Shown in pieces: positions 44,873 to 54,061 of a stretch of DNA of 64,000 nucleotides. The position numbers and the translations under genes are program-made. The notes below the pieces were generated by a model. It did not search any database, was not told where the DNA came from, and saw only the letters and a program-made list of their open reading frames with translations. Location: NCBI RefSeq assembly GCF_049847105.1, contig NZ_JBNCNS010000001.1:1-64000 (forward strand). Direction: 5' to 3'. This DNA is from Gordonia sp049847105. Lineage in GTDB: Bacteria > Actinomycetota > Actinomycetes > Mycobacteriales > Mycobacteriaceae. Position 1 is the stretch's first letter. Every line of letters begins with the position of its first letter.

Positions 44873-47800
44873 CTCCGACGCTTCAGACCGAATCGCGATC
44901 GACCCGGCCGGGACCGGAGTCCTCGTCACCCGACCCCTCGACACCGCGTCCATGGATCCGCCGACTGGCCTCCGAGAGCTGGCGGTTCCGGACCCTGGTG
45001 ATCATCACCTTGGTGGTGACCGTCGTCGCGGTCGCCGTCGACCTGGTGGCGCCGCTCCTCGCCAAGGCCGCCATAGACCATGCCACCGGGGCCGTGCACG
45101 ACGGTCTCTCCATCCAGGCCATCGTCGCGGCGTTGCTGACCATCGCCGTCGTCCGCTACGCATGCCAGTTCGGCCGCCGGCTGACCGCAGGCCGACTGTC
45201 GATCTCCGTGCAGAACGCGCTGCGGCTCCGGCTTCTCGACACACTGCTCCACCTGGACGGCAACGCGCAGAACCAGATCCGCACCGGCCAGATCGTCTCG
45301 CGGTCGATCTCTGATCTGCAGATCGTGCAGGGACTGCTCGCGATGGCACCGTTGTCGGCAGGCGCGGCGGTGCAGGTGGTCCTCGCGATCGGAATCATGG
45401 CGTATCTGTCGCCCCTGCTCACGTGCGTCGCGCTATTGATCTTCCCGCTGGTCGGATTCGTCGTGTTCCGCACGCGCCGTAGGCTTTTCGCGGCAACATG
45501 GTCGGCACAGCAGGCTGCCGCCGATGTGGCGCAACACGTCGAGGAGACCGTGACCGGCGTGCGGGTGGTGAAGGGATTCGGCCAGGAGGAGCGGGCGGTC
45601 GACGAGCTCGCCGGCCTCGGCGCACGGCTGTATTCCCTGCGCCTGCGGGCCGGGAAGATCAACGCGCGCTTCACCCCGACGATGTCGGCCATCCCCCAGC
45701 TCGGGATGGTCGCGGTGATCGCCGTCGGCGGGTACCTGACGATGCACGGCCACATCACCGCGGGCACGTTCCTGGCCTTCGCGACCTATGTCGCCTCGAT
45801 GACCGCGCTCGCCCGCCTGCTGACCAACCTTGTGGTCAGCGCCCAGTTGGCCCGGGCCGCCGTCGACCGCGTGTACGACGTGATCGAGCATCCGCACGAT
45901 CCTGCCGAGTCGAACACCGAGACCCTCCCTGACGGTCCACTCGGACTCCGGCTGCGCGGGGTCGGGTTCTCCTTCGGCGACCGGCCCGTCCTCTCCGACG
46001 TGGACCTCACCGTCGCGCCGGGTGAGTGCGTCGCGGTGGTGGGCGGGCCGGGTTCGGGGAAGTCGACGCTCGCCGATCTCGCCGGCCGGTATTACCGGCC
46101 CGACTCCGGCGTCGTCGAACTGTTGTCGGCCGACGGCGCCCATCCCGTCGACGATCTCGCACCCGACGCCCTGCACGGCGCGGTGTCGGTGGTGTTCGAC
46201 GAGCCCTTCCTCTACTCGGACACGATCACCGCCAACATCGCGCTCGGCCCGGGCGAGGCGGCAACGGACGACGGCACGCCCAGCCGTCGTCTTCTCTCGG
46301 CCGCCCGACGGGCCGACGCATATGAGTTCGTCGAAGGATTACCGGACGGCTTCGAGACCGTGGTCGGCGAGCGGGGACTCACCCTGTCCGGCGGGCAGCG
46401 TCAGCGCGTGGCGTTGGCCCGCGCGCTGTACGCCGACTCCCGGATTCTCGTCCTCGACGACGCCACGTCCGCAGTGGACGCGACCACCGAGTCACAGATC
46501 CTGCGCGGGTTGCGCGGCGAACGTCGCACGATGCTCCTGTTGGCACATCGCCGGTCCACCCTGGCCCTCGCCGACCGGGTCGCCGTCCTCGAGTCCGGTC
46601 GCATCGTGGACGTCGGCACTGTTGCCGAACTCGACGAACGGTGCGATCTGTTCCGCTCGCTGATGGCGTCGGCCGACCCGGAACAGGCCGGCAGGCGCGC
46701 CGTCCACCGGCCGCCACCAACACTGGGACTCGATCAGCTGTGGCCCGACGACGCTCCCGAAATCGACGATCCGACGATCCGACGACCGACTGTCACGACC
46801 ACGGGCCCCGGCGGCGGTGGTGCCCGCGGTGGCGGCGGGATCGGCGGCGCCCTCGGTTCGATGCCGGCGACCCCCGAGGTGCTCGCGGCGGTCGACGCCC
46901 TGCCGCCGGCCGACGAGAGCCCCCGGGTGGATGTCGACGCGGCCCGCGCCGAGAGCCGCTCGTTCTCACTGCGCGGGCTGCTGAGCCCGGTGCAGTGGCT
47001 GATCGCGGCGGCCATCCTCGCGATCGCGGTGGACACCCTCGTCGGACTGGCATTCCCGTCCCTCGCACGAGCGGTGATCGACGCCGCCACGCACACCGAC
47101 GAATCCACGCTGTGGCGGGCCACGGCGATCGGCGTGGTGCTGGTCGCCGTGGGCTGGGTCGGGTCGTCGGCGGAAATCGTCTTCGCGACGCGTGCCGGCG
47201 AGCGCGTCCTGTTCGGTCTCCGTGTGCGCAGTTACGCCCACCTGCAGCGACTCGGGCTCGACTACTACGAGCGGGAACTGTCCGGCCGGATCATGACGCG
47301 GATGACCACCGATGTCGACGCGCTCTCGACATTTCTCCAGACCGGCCTGTCGACGGCCGTCGTCGCGGCCTTCACGCTCGTCGGCGTGTCCGTCGCGCTG
47401 GTGATCACCGATCCGCTCCTGGGTGCATTGATGCTCCCCGTCTTTCCGTTCCTGATCGTCGCCACGGTGATCTTCCGGCGCATCTCCTCGGTTGCCTACA
47501 CACGGTCCCGCGAACTCGTCAGCATCGTGAATGCCGACTTCCAGGAGAACATCGCCGGCATCAAGACCACGCAGACCTACCGCCACACCTCCGCCGCGAC
47601 GTCCCGATTCACCCGGCGCACCTTCGACTGGGTACACGCCCGGATGGTGTCGCAGAAGGCGATCGCGACCTACTTCCCGTTCATCACGCTGATGTCGGAC
47701 CTCGCGTCGGCCGTCGCCATCGCCGTCGGTGCCCACCAGATCACCACCGGCTCTCTGTCGGCCGGCACCCTGGTGGCCTTCGTCCTCTACCTGTCCATGC

Positions 47801-48720
47801 TGTTCGGGCCCGTTCAGCAGCTCTCCCAGGTGTTCGACGGATACCAGCAGGCGGTGGTCGGTCTGCGGCGGATCTCCGACCTGCTCGGCACCCCGAGTTC
47901 GCTGATCCGGCGCGACGACGTCGTGACCACCCCCAGCGGCGGCTTCGACGGTCACGCCGTTCTCGACGACGTGAGTTTCCGCTACACCGGCGCGGCCCAC
48001 GATGCGCTCTCGGAGATCGACCTGACCATCCCGCCCGGGACATCGCTGGCCCTCGTCGGGAAGACCGGCGCCGGGAAGTCGACCATCGTGAAGCTCCTCG
48101 CCCGCTACTACGACCCGACCTCGGGAGCGGTCCGGATGGACGGAACCGACATCCGGGATTTTGCTCTCGCCGACTACCGCGGTCGTCTCGGCGTGGTCCC
48201 CCAGGAACCGCACCTGTTCACCGGGACGGTCGCGGAGAACATCGCCTACGGCCGGCCGGACGCGGATCGTCGCGCGATCGCCGCGGCCGCCCACTCCGTC
48301 GGTGCCGCCGCGATGATCGCGGGGTTACCCGGTCGGATGAATCACCCGATCGGCGAGCGAGGCCAGGGGCTGTCGTCGGGACAGCGGCAGCTGATCGCGC
48401 TGGCCCGCGCCGAACTCGTGGAACCCGATCTGCTGCTGCTCGACGAGGCGACCGCCACACTGGACCAGGCCACCGAGGCGCTCGTGCTCGCCGCAGGCGA
48501 GGCACTCACGCACCGCCGGACGTCGGTGATCGTCGCGCACCGGCTCGCCACGGCGGCCCGCGCCGACACGATCGCAGTGGTCGATCAGGGCCGGATCGTC
48601 GAGCGGGGAACTCATACCGAGCTGCTTGCGTTGGGTCAGAGGTACCGCGCGTTCTGGGATGCTGGTGTCGCTCCCGACGCGGACGGTATCGCCACCGCTG
48701 GTGACCAGCAGCTCAGGTGA
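44869..48720 (+). CDS. Fused two-half ABC exporter (TMD-NBD-TMD-NBD)
   Basis: A 1283-residue exporter that carries both half-transporters in one chain. TMD1 spans about residues 35-320 and NBD1 about 345-590 (Walker A GGPGSGKST, signature LSGGQRQRV, Walker B LVLDDATSAVD). An acidic/Gly-rich linker follows, then TMD2 about 705-1000 and NBD2 about 1025-1270 (Walker A GKTGAGKST, signature LSSGQRQLI, Walker B LLLLDEATATLD). NBD1 has Asp in place of the catalytic Glu while NBD2 keeps it, the pattern of heterodimeric exporters with one degenerate site. In M. tuberculosis the syntenic genes (Rv1272c/Rv1273c) are separate. The substrate is unknown; a lipid or drug is most likely. Confidence 0.93.
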   Translation: MTPTLQTESRSTRPGPESSSPDPSTPRPWIRRLASESWRFRTLVIITLVVTVVAVAVDLVAPLLAKAAIDHATGAVHDGLSIQAIVAALLTIAVVRYACQFGRRLTAGRLSISVQNALRLRLLDTLLHLDGNAQNQIRTGQIVSRSISDLQIVQGLLAMAPLSAGAAVQVVLAIGIMAYLSPLLTCVALLIFPLVGFVVFRTRRRLFAATWSAQQAAADVAQHVEETVTGVRVVKGFGQEERAVDELAGLGARLYSLRLRAGKINARFTPTMSAIPQLGMVAVIAVGGYLTMHGHITAGTFLAFATYVASMTALARLLTNLVVSAQLARAAVDRVYDVIEHPHDPAESNTETLPDGPLGLRLRGVGFSFGDRPVLSDVDLTVAPGECVAVVGGPGSGKSTLADLAGRYYRPDSGVVELLSADGAHPVDDLAPDALHGAVSVVFDEPFLYSDTITANIALGPGEAATDDGTPSRRLLSAARRADAYEFVEGLPDGFETVVGERGLTLSGGQRQRVALARALYADSRILVLDDATSAVDATTESQILRGLRGERRTMLLLAHRRSTLALADRVAVLESGRIVDVGTVAELDERCDLFRSLMASADPEQAGRRAVHRPPPTLGLDQLWPDDAPEIDDPTIRRPTVTTTGPGGGGARGGGGIGGALGSMPATPEVLAAVDALPPADESPRVDVDAARAESRSFSLRGLLSPVQWLIAAAILAIAVDTLVGLAFPSLARAVIDAATHTDESTLWRATAIGVVLVAVGWVGSSAEIVFATRAGERVLFGLRVRSYAHLQRLGLDYYERELSGRIMTRMTTDVDALSTFLQTGLSTAVVAAFTLVGVSVALVITDPLLGALMLPVFPFLIVATVIFRRISSVAYTRSRELVSIVNADFQENIAGIKTTQTYRHTSAATSRFTRRTFDWVHARMVSQKAIATYFPFITLMSDLASAVAIAVGAHQITTGSLSAGTLVAFVLYLSMLFGPVQQLSQVFDGYQQAVVGLRRISDLLGTPSSLIRRDDVVTTPSGGFDGHAVLDDVSFRYTGAAHDALSEIDLTIPPGTSLALVGKTGAGKSTIVKLLARYYDPTSGAVRMDGTDIRDFALADYRGRLGVVPQEPHLFTGTVAENIAYGRPDADRRAIAAAAHSVGAAAMIAGLPGRMNHPIGERGQGLSSGQRQLIALARAELVEPDLLLLDEATATLDQATEALVLAAGEALTHRRTSVIVAHRLATAARADTIAVVDQGRIVERGTHTELLALGQRYRAFWDAGVAPDADGIATAGDQQLR

Positions 48721-48857
48721 GTCGGACAGTGAGGTCCACCGCACGTCGTGTATTGCGCACGCGTACCATCGGCAGGTGGTTTGCCGATAGTCTCCACAAG
48801 GGACTTTCTCGGTGACAAGCGACCCGACACCAGAGGGAATTGAGGCGAGATACCGCT

Positions 48858-51800
48858 GTGAGCAGTTCGATTTCAGATTTCGGACAAAATACGTGGCTGG
48901 TCGAGGAAATGTACCAGCAGTACAAGAAGGACCCCACGTCAGTTGACCCGAGCTGGCACGAGTTCCTCGCCAACTACGACCCGAGCGTGAACGGCGACGC
49001 CGAGACGAGCGCGACCGCCGGCGGCAACGGCGATTCCGCCGCCCGCGACAGCGGTACTGCGACGCCTGGTGGCAGTGCCCCCGCCGCGGCCACCTCACCG
49101 AAGGCCGCGGCGCCCGCGACCACCACGAAGACCTCGAGCTCGCAGAGCAAGCAGGTGACGCTCGACCAGCAACCTACTGCCAGCACTCCGGCCCGTAAGT
49201 CCGGACCCGCACGGGAATCGACCGCGACCAAGGCCGCGTCCGGCCAGAGCACCGCCAGCCGCGACGGCTCATCCCGGTCCCACAACCGGGCCAAGAGCCC
49301 GGTGGGCGCGTCCGCGTCGACGCCACCGGAAGACGAGAACAAGGTCCTGCGCGGCCCCGCGGCCGCGATCGCCAAGAACATGGCCGCCTCGCTCAACGTG
49401 CCGACCGCCACGAGCGTGCGCGCCATCCCGGCGAAGCTGATGATCGACAACCGCATCGTCATCAACAACCACCTCGCCCGTACCCGCGGCGGCAAGATCA
49501 GCTTCACCCACATCCTCGGCTACGCGATCGTCCAGGCGATCAAGGCGTTCCCGAACATGAACCGCCACTTCGCCGAGGTCGAAGGCAAACCCAACGTCGT
49601 CACCCCGGCCCACACCAACCTCGGTCTGGCCATCGATCTGGTCGGCAAGGACGGTAACCGCACACTGGTGGTCGCGGCCATCAAGGGTTGCGAGACAATG
49701 GGTTTCGCCGAGTTCTACAGCGCCTACCAGGATATCGTGCGCCGTGCGCGTGACGGCAAGCTCACCGGCGACGATTTCGCGGGCGTGACCGTCTCGCTGA
49801 CCAACCCCGGGACGATCGGCACGGTCCACTCGGTGCCGCGCCTGATGAAGGGCCAGGGCGCGATCATCGGCGCAGGCGCGATGGAGTACCCCGCCGAGTT
49901 CCAGGGCGCCAGCGACGAGCAGATCGCCGAACTCGGTGTCGGCAAGCTGATGACGCTGACGTCGACCTACGACCACCGGATCATCCAGGGTGCGGAGTCG
50001 GGCGACTTCCTGCGGACCATCCACGAACTACTCCTCGACGATGCGTTCTACGACGAGATCTTCACCGCGTTCCACATCCCGTACGAGCCGGTCCGGTGGC
50101 GTCGCGACATCCCTGCGGGGCTCGTCGACAAGAGCACCCGGGTGCTGGAAATCATTGCCGCATACCGCAGTCGCGGGCATCTGATGGCCGACATCGATCC
50201 GCTGATGCTCGACAGTGACGCGCGAGCGAGCCATCCCGACCTCAACGTGCTCACCTACGGCCTGACCCTCTGGGATCTCGATCGCTCCTTCACCGTCGGC
50301 GGATTCCACGGCCAGGAGAAGATGAAGCTGCGCGACGTGTTGTCGATCTTGCGCGACGCGTATTGCCGACATGTCGGCGTCGAATACACCCACATCCTCG
50401 AGCCCGAGCAGCAGCGCTGGGTGCAGGAGCGCGTCGAGGTCAAGCACGTCAAGCCGCCGGTCGCCGAGCAGAAATACATTCTGTCCAAGCTCAATGCGGC
50501 CGAGGCGTTCGAGACCTTCCTGCAGACCAAGTACGTCGGGCAGAAACGCTTCTCGCTCGAAGGCGCCGAAGCGGTCATCCCGATGATGGATGCGGTGATC
50601 GATCAGGGCGCCGAGCACAGCCTCGAAGAGGTCGTCGTCGGCATGCCCCACCGCGGTCGCCTGAATGTCCTCGCCAACATCGTCGGCAAGCCCTATTCCA
50701 AGATCTTCACCGAGTTCGAGGGCAACCTGAACCCGTCGCAGGCACACGGTTCCGGCGACGTGAAGTACCACCTCGGCGCCGAGGGCAAGTACTACCAGAT
50801 GTTCGGCGACAACGAGATCAACGTGTCGCTGACCGCCAACCCGAGCCACCTCGAGGCCGTCGACCCGGTTCTGGAAGGCCTCGTCCGCGCCAAGCAAGAC
50901 CTCCTCGGCGACGACGACTCGTTCCCGATTCTGCCGCTGATGCTGCACGGTGACGCGGCCTTCGCCGGCCAGGGCGTGGTCGCCGAGACGCTGAACATGG
51001 CGATGCTCCCCGGCTACCGCACCGGCGGCACCATCCACATCGTGGTGAACAACCAGGTCGGATTCACCACCGCCCCGGAGCATTCCCGATCGACCGAGTA
51101 CTGCACCGACGTCGCGAAGATGATCGGCGCGCCGATCTTCCACGTCAACGGCGACGATCCCGAGGCGTGCGTGTGGGTCGGGAAGATGGCCGTCGACTAC
51201 CGGCAGGCCTTCGGCAAGGACGTCGTGATCGACCTCGTCTGCTTCCGTCGTCGCGGCCACAACGAGGGTGACGACCCGTCGATGACGCAGCCGGCCATGT
51301 ACGAGGTGATCGACACCAAGCGCGGCGTCCGCAAGAGCTACACCGAGGCCCTGATCGGTCGTGGTGACATCTCGACCAAGGAGGCCGAGGATGCGCTGCG
51401 TGACTACCAGGGCCAGCTGGAGCGGGTGTTCAACGAGGTCAAGGAGCTCGAGAAGTATCACGCCGAGCCGAGTCCGTCGATCTTGGCCGACCAGACGCTG
51501 CCGACCAAGCTGGTGACGGCGGTCGACAAGGAGGTGCTCGCGAGCATCGGCGACGCGTTCCTCAATGTGCCCGAAGGCTTCACGCCGCACCCGCGGGTGA
51601 AGCCGGTGCTCGAGCGTCGCCATGAGATGTCGCGCCACGGCGGTGTCGACTGGGCCTTCGCCGAGCTCCTGGCATTCGGCTCGCTCGTCCTCGAGGGGCG
51701 CACCGTCCGCCTGTCCGGGCAGGACTCACGCCGCGGCACGTTCACCCAGCGCCACTCGGTGCTCATCGATCGTGACAGCGGCACCGAGTACACCCCGCTC

Positions 51801-52709
51801 AATCACCTCAAACCGGTGAACGGCGAGGACAGTGAGGACAACGGCGGCCGATTCATGGCGTACGACTCTCCGCTGTCGGAGTTCGCGGTGGTCGGCTTCG
51901 AGTACGGCTACTCGGTCGGCAACCCCGACGCGCTGGTGATGTGGGAGGCGCAGTTCGGCGACTTCGTCAACGGCGCCCAGTCCATCATCGACGAGTTCAT
52001 CTCGTCCGGTGAGGCGAAGTGGGGACAGCTGTCCGACGTCGTGCTGCTGCTCCCCCACGGTCACGAGGGCCAGGGTCCCGACCACACCTCCGGTCGTATC
52101 GAGCGCTTCCTGCAGCTGTGCGCCGAAGGTTCGATGACCGTTGCGCTGCCGTCGACCCCGGCGAGCTACTTCCACCTCCTGCGCCGACACGTCCTCGACG
52201 GCATCAGCCGCCCACTGGTGGTGTTCACGCCGAAGTCGATGCTGCGCAACAAGCGAGCGGTCAGCCCGATCGAGGAGTTCACCGACGACAAGTTCCGCTC
52301 GGTCATCGACGACCCGAAGTTCATCTCGGGCGACGGCGATCGCGACAAGGTCAAGCGTGTCCTGCTGGTGAGCGGCAAGCTCTACTACGAGATCGCCGCA
52401 CGCCGCGACAAGGAAGAGCGTGACGACATCGCGGTGGTCCGCATCGAGCAGCTCTACCCGGTGCCGCATCGTCGTCTCCGCAACACTCTCGAGCAGTACG
52501 GCAATGCCGACGACTTCGTGTGGGTGCAGGAGGAGCCGGCCAACCAGGGTCCGTGGCCGTTCCTCGGTCTGTGGCTGCCCGAGATGCTGCCCGACCTGCT
52601 CAAAGGTCTGCGCCGCGCCTCACGTCGCCCGATGTCGGCGCCGTCGTCGGGGTCGAGCAAGGTGCACGCCGTCGAGCAGCAGGAGATCCTCGACGAGGCG
52701 TTCGGCTGA
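48858..52709 (+). CDS. kgd: Multifunctional 2-oxoglutarate decarboxylase/dehydrogenase Kgd (SucA)
   Basis: A 1283-residue enzyme of the TCA cycle, typical of mycobacteria and corynebacteria, in which an E2-like succinyltransferase domain is fused to the ThDP-dependent E1. The N-terminus is FGQNTWLVEEMYQQYKKDP. A Ala/Ser/Thr/Pro-rich linker (about 45-165) replaces the lipoyl domain. The E2-like domain (about 165-390) ends in STYDHRIIQGAESGDF with the catalytic His. E1 motifs are GMPHRGRLNVLANIVGKP, HGDAAFAGQGVVAETLN and RRRGHNEGDDPSMTQP, and the C-terminus is SSGSSKVHAVEQQEILDEAF. The GTG at 48858 matches the homologous N-terminus; an in-frame TTG at 48840 is the alternative. FHA-type regulation by GarA is known for the family. 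Confidence 0.98.
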   Translation: MSSSISDFGQNTWLVEEMYQQYKKDPTSVDPSWHEFLANYDPSVNGDAETSATAGGNGDSAARDSGTATPGGSAPAAATSPKAAAPATTTKTSSSQSKQVTLDQQPTASTPARKSGPARESTATKAASGQSTASRDGSSRSHNRAKSPVGASASTPPEDENKVLRGPAAAIAKNMAASLNVPTATSVRAIPAKLMIDNRIVINNHLARTRGGKISFTHILGYAIVQAIKAFPNMNRHFAEVEGKPNVVTPAHTNLGLAIDLVGKDGNRTLVVAAIKGCETMGFAEFYSAYQDIVRRARDGKLTGDDFAGVTVSLTNPGTIGTVHSVPRLMKGQGAIIGAGAMEYPAEFQGASDEQIAELGVGKLMTLTSTYDHRIIQGAESGDFLRTIHELLLDDAFYDEIFTAFHIPYEPVRWRRDIPAGLVDKSTRVLEIIAAYRSRGHLMADIDPLMLDSDARASHPDLNVLTYGLTLWDLDRSFTVGGFHGQEKMKLRDVLSILRDAYCRHVGVEYTHILEPEQQRWVQERVEVKHVKPPVAEQKYILSKLNAAEAFETFLQTKYVGQKRFSLEGAEAVIPMMDAVIDQGAEHSLEEVVVGMPHRGRLNVLANIVGKPYSKIFTEFEGNLNPSQAHGSGDVKYHLGAEGKYYQMFGDNEINVSLTANPSHLEAVDPVLEGLVRAKQDLLGDDDSFPILPLMLHGDAAFAGQGVVAETLNMAMLPGYRTGGTIHIVVNNQVGFTTAPEHSRSTEYCTDVAKMIGAPIFHVNGDDPEACVWVGKMAVDYRQAFGKDVVIDLVCFRRRGHNEGDDPSMTQPAMYEVIDTKRGVRKSYTEALIGRGDISTKEAEDALRDYQGQLERVFNEVKELEKYHAEPSPSILADQTLPTKLVTAVDKEVLASIGDAFLNVPEGFTPHPRVKPVLERRHEMSRHGGVDWAFAELLAFGSLVLEGRTVRLSGQDSRRGTFTQRHSVLIDRDSGTEYTPLNHLKPVNGEDSEDNGGRFMAYDSPLSEFAVVGFEYGYSVGNPDALVMWEAQFGDFVNGAQSIIDEFISSGEAKWGQLSDVVLLLPHGHEGQGPDHTSGRIERFLQLCAEGSMTVALPSTPASYFHLLRRHVLDGISRPLVVFTPKSMLRNKRAVSPIEEFTDDKFRSVIDDPKFISGDGDRDKVKRVLLVSGKLYYEIAARRDKEERDDIAVVRIEQLYPVPHRRLRNTLEQYGNADDFVWVQEEPANQGPWPFLGLWLPEMLPDLLKGLRRASRRPMSAPSSGSSKVHAVEQQEILDEAFG

Positions 52710-52930
52710 TCTGACATCTCGAGTGTGGGGGGGGGCCCGGCCCCCCCCCCCCATTTATTTGTGGGGCCGGCCCCCCCAGTAACCCCAGACCCCAGGCGGG
52801 TGAGCCCTCCGCCACCTCCTGGGCGCCGNNNNNNNNNNTGTGTGGGTGTTGGGTTTTTTTTATTTTTGTTGTGGGGGGGGGCCCCCGCCCCCCGCCACAC
52901 TTGTCTGTGTCGGCCCTCCCGCCCATGTCC
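52710..52930. other. Scaffold gap with low-quality, homopolymer-rich flanks
   Basis: Ten N occupy 52829-52838. The flanks contain runs of G and C (52727-52755 and 52872-52893) and of T (52853-52860) that do not look like the surrounding genome. These are probably error-prone contig ends joined across an unknown distance. No gene is supported. The repeat array begins at 52931. Confidence 0.85.
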
Positions 52931-53056
52931 GCCGACAGCAACGTCGGTTCCGCCGACAGCAACGTCCTGGCCGCCGACAGCAACGTCGGTTCCGCCGACA
53001 GCAACGTCCTGGCCGCCGACAGCAACAGGCTTTGCGCCGACAGCAACCCACGCACC
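52931..53056. repeat. Left array: six 21-bp units with core GCCGACAGCAAC
   Basis: The core starts at 52931, 52952, 52973, 52994, 53015 and 53036, always 21 bases apart. Spacers alternate GTCGGTTCC and GTCCTGGCC in the first four units (a 42-bp duplication), then diverge. The array ends at the stop codon of the DUF559 gene. All units keep the plus frame open (ADSN-type heptads), but no start or domain supports translation. The core is the exact reverse complement of that in the right array, so the two are inverted. Confidence 0.92.
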
Positions 53057-53953
53057 TCAGAAATACCCACCACGGGAGCGCAGGGCTCGCTCGATCTCCA
53101 TCACCACTCCCCACGGATCGGTCCGGAGACGGTCGGCGTCGATGCGGATGATGATCCAGCCGAGTTCGCGGAGTCGCGCATCGCGAGCCCCGTCCCGCGC
53201 CCGCTGCGCCGGCGACGTGTGGAAATCCGCACCGTCGAACTCGATCGCGATCATCGGCCCGACGTACCCGAGGTCGATACGGGCGAAGATCTGCCCGTCG
53301 TCGTCGGCGACCTCGATCTGAAGTTCCGGGGTGGGTAATTCCGATCGGTGCATCAGCAGACGCACCCAGCTCTCGGGTGGCGACTCCGCATCGCCGTCCA
53401 CCAGCGGAATCAACTCGCGCAGCTGCCGGACCCCTCGGTGCCCGGCGAACCGTTCGGCGTGACGTCGCACCTCGTCGAGCCCGAAGCCCGTGGCCCGCGC
53501 AAGATCGTCGAGGTGACCGAGCGCACGCCATGGTGGACCCACCCGCCCCAGGTCGAAAGCCGTACGGACCACCGACGTCACGGCAATTCCATCGATCTCG
53601 ACGACGTCGTCGGGGGTGAGTCCGGTCCGTCGCGCCACCGTGCGTCCGCGCCCGGGCCGGTTTCCCGCGTCGGGACCACGAAGGAGCTCGATGGTGAAAT
53701 CGCCGTCGTGCCAGAGACCCCCGTGCATGATCTTCGCCGCGATCCCCCCGACGACCACGTCGTCGGGGGCGCAACGAGCCGTCACGGCAATCCGCTCTCG
53801 CGGCGGGAGAATCGCCGTCCGCTCGACATACAGATTCCCGTGCAACCGGGTGAAGGCGGCGTCGAACACCTCGCCCGTCATGTCGGAGCGCTCGAGTGCC
53901 TGCTTCCGTCGGATGGCGCGTCTGTCGGATTCCGGAGTGGGTTTCATCATCAT
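53057..53953 (-). CDS. DUF559-domain endonuclease-like protein (AbiEi-like N-terminal part)
   Basis: A 298-residue protein. The first about 200 residues resemble the winged-helix and AbiEi-like part common in actinobacterial DUF559 proteins (LHGNLYVERTAILPPRERI, TVARRTGLTPDDVVEIDGIA, VVRTAFDLGRV). Residues about 220-298 form the Vsr/DUF559 nuclease fold, with Asp in ARIDLGYVG (about 227), Glu-Phe-Asp in IAIEFDG (about 238-240), FHTSPAQRARD and LGWIIIRIDADRL. It is predicted to cut or bind DNA; the actual activity of these solitary proteins is not known. The first ATG at 53953 (three in a row) has no clear ribosome-binding site. It lies exactly between two inverted 21-bp repeat arrays. Confidence 0.8.
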   Translation of the reverse strand: MMMKPTPESDRRAIRRKQALERSDMTGEVFDAAFTRLHGNLYVERTAILPPRERIAVTARCAPDDVVVGGIAAKIMHGGLWHDGDFTIELLRGPDAGNRPGRGRTVARRTGLTPDDVVEIDGIAVTSVVRTAFDLGRVGPPWRALGHLDDLARATGFGLDEVRRHAERFAGHRGVRQLRELIPLVDGDAESPPESWVRLLMHRSELPTPELQIEVADDDGQIFARIDLGYVGPMIAIEFDGADFHTSPAQRARDGARDARLRELGWIIIRIDADRLRTDPWGVVMEIERALRSRGGYF

Positions 53954-54061
53954 TGGACGCGCCGGGCAGGGGAAGGGACCCGCGCAGTTCGTCGGCCTGT
54001 GGACAGACCGTCGTCGCGCCGTCACCGTCCGGTGTCTGTGGATGCTCTCGACCCGATCCCA

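Noticed and set aside
52871..53338. Plus-strand frame of ADSN heptads running through the left array and opposite the DUF559 gene
   Set aside because: The 21-bp period keeps this frame open automatically. There is no ribosome-binding site, and the downstream part is antisense to a real gene.
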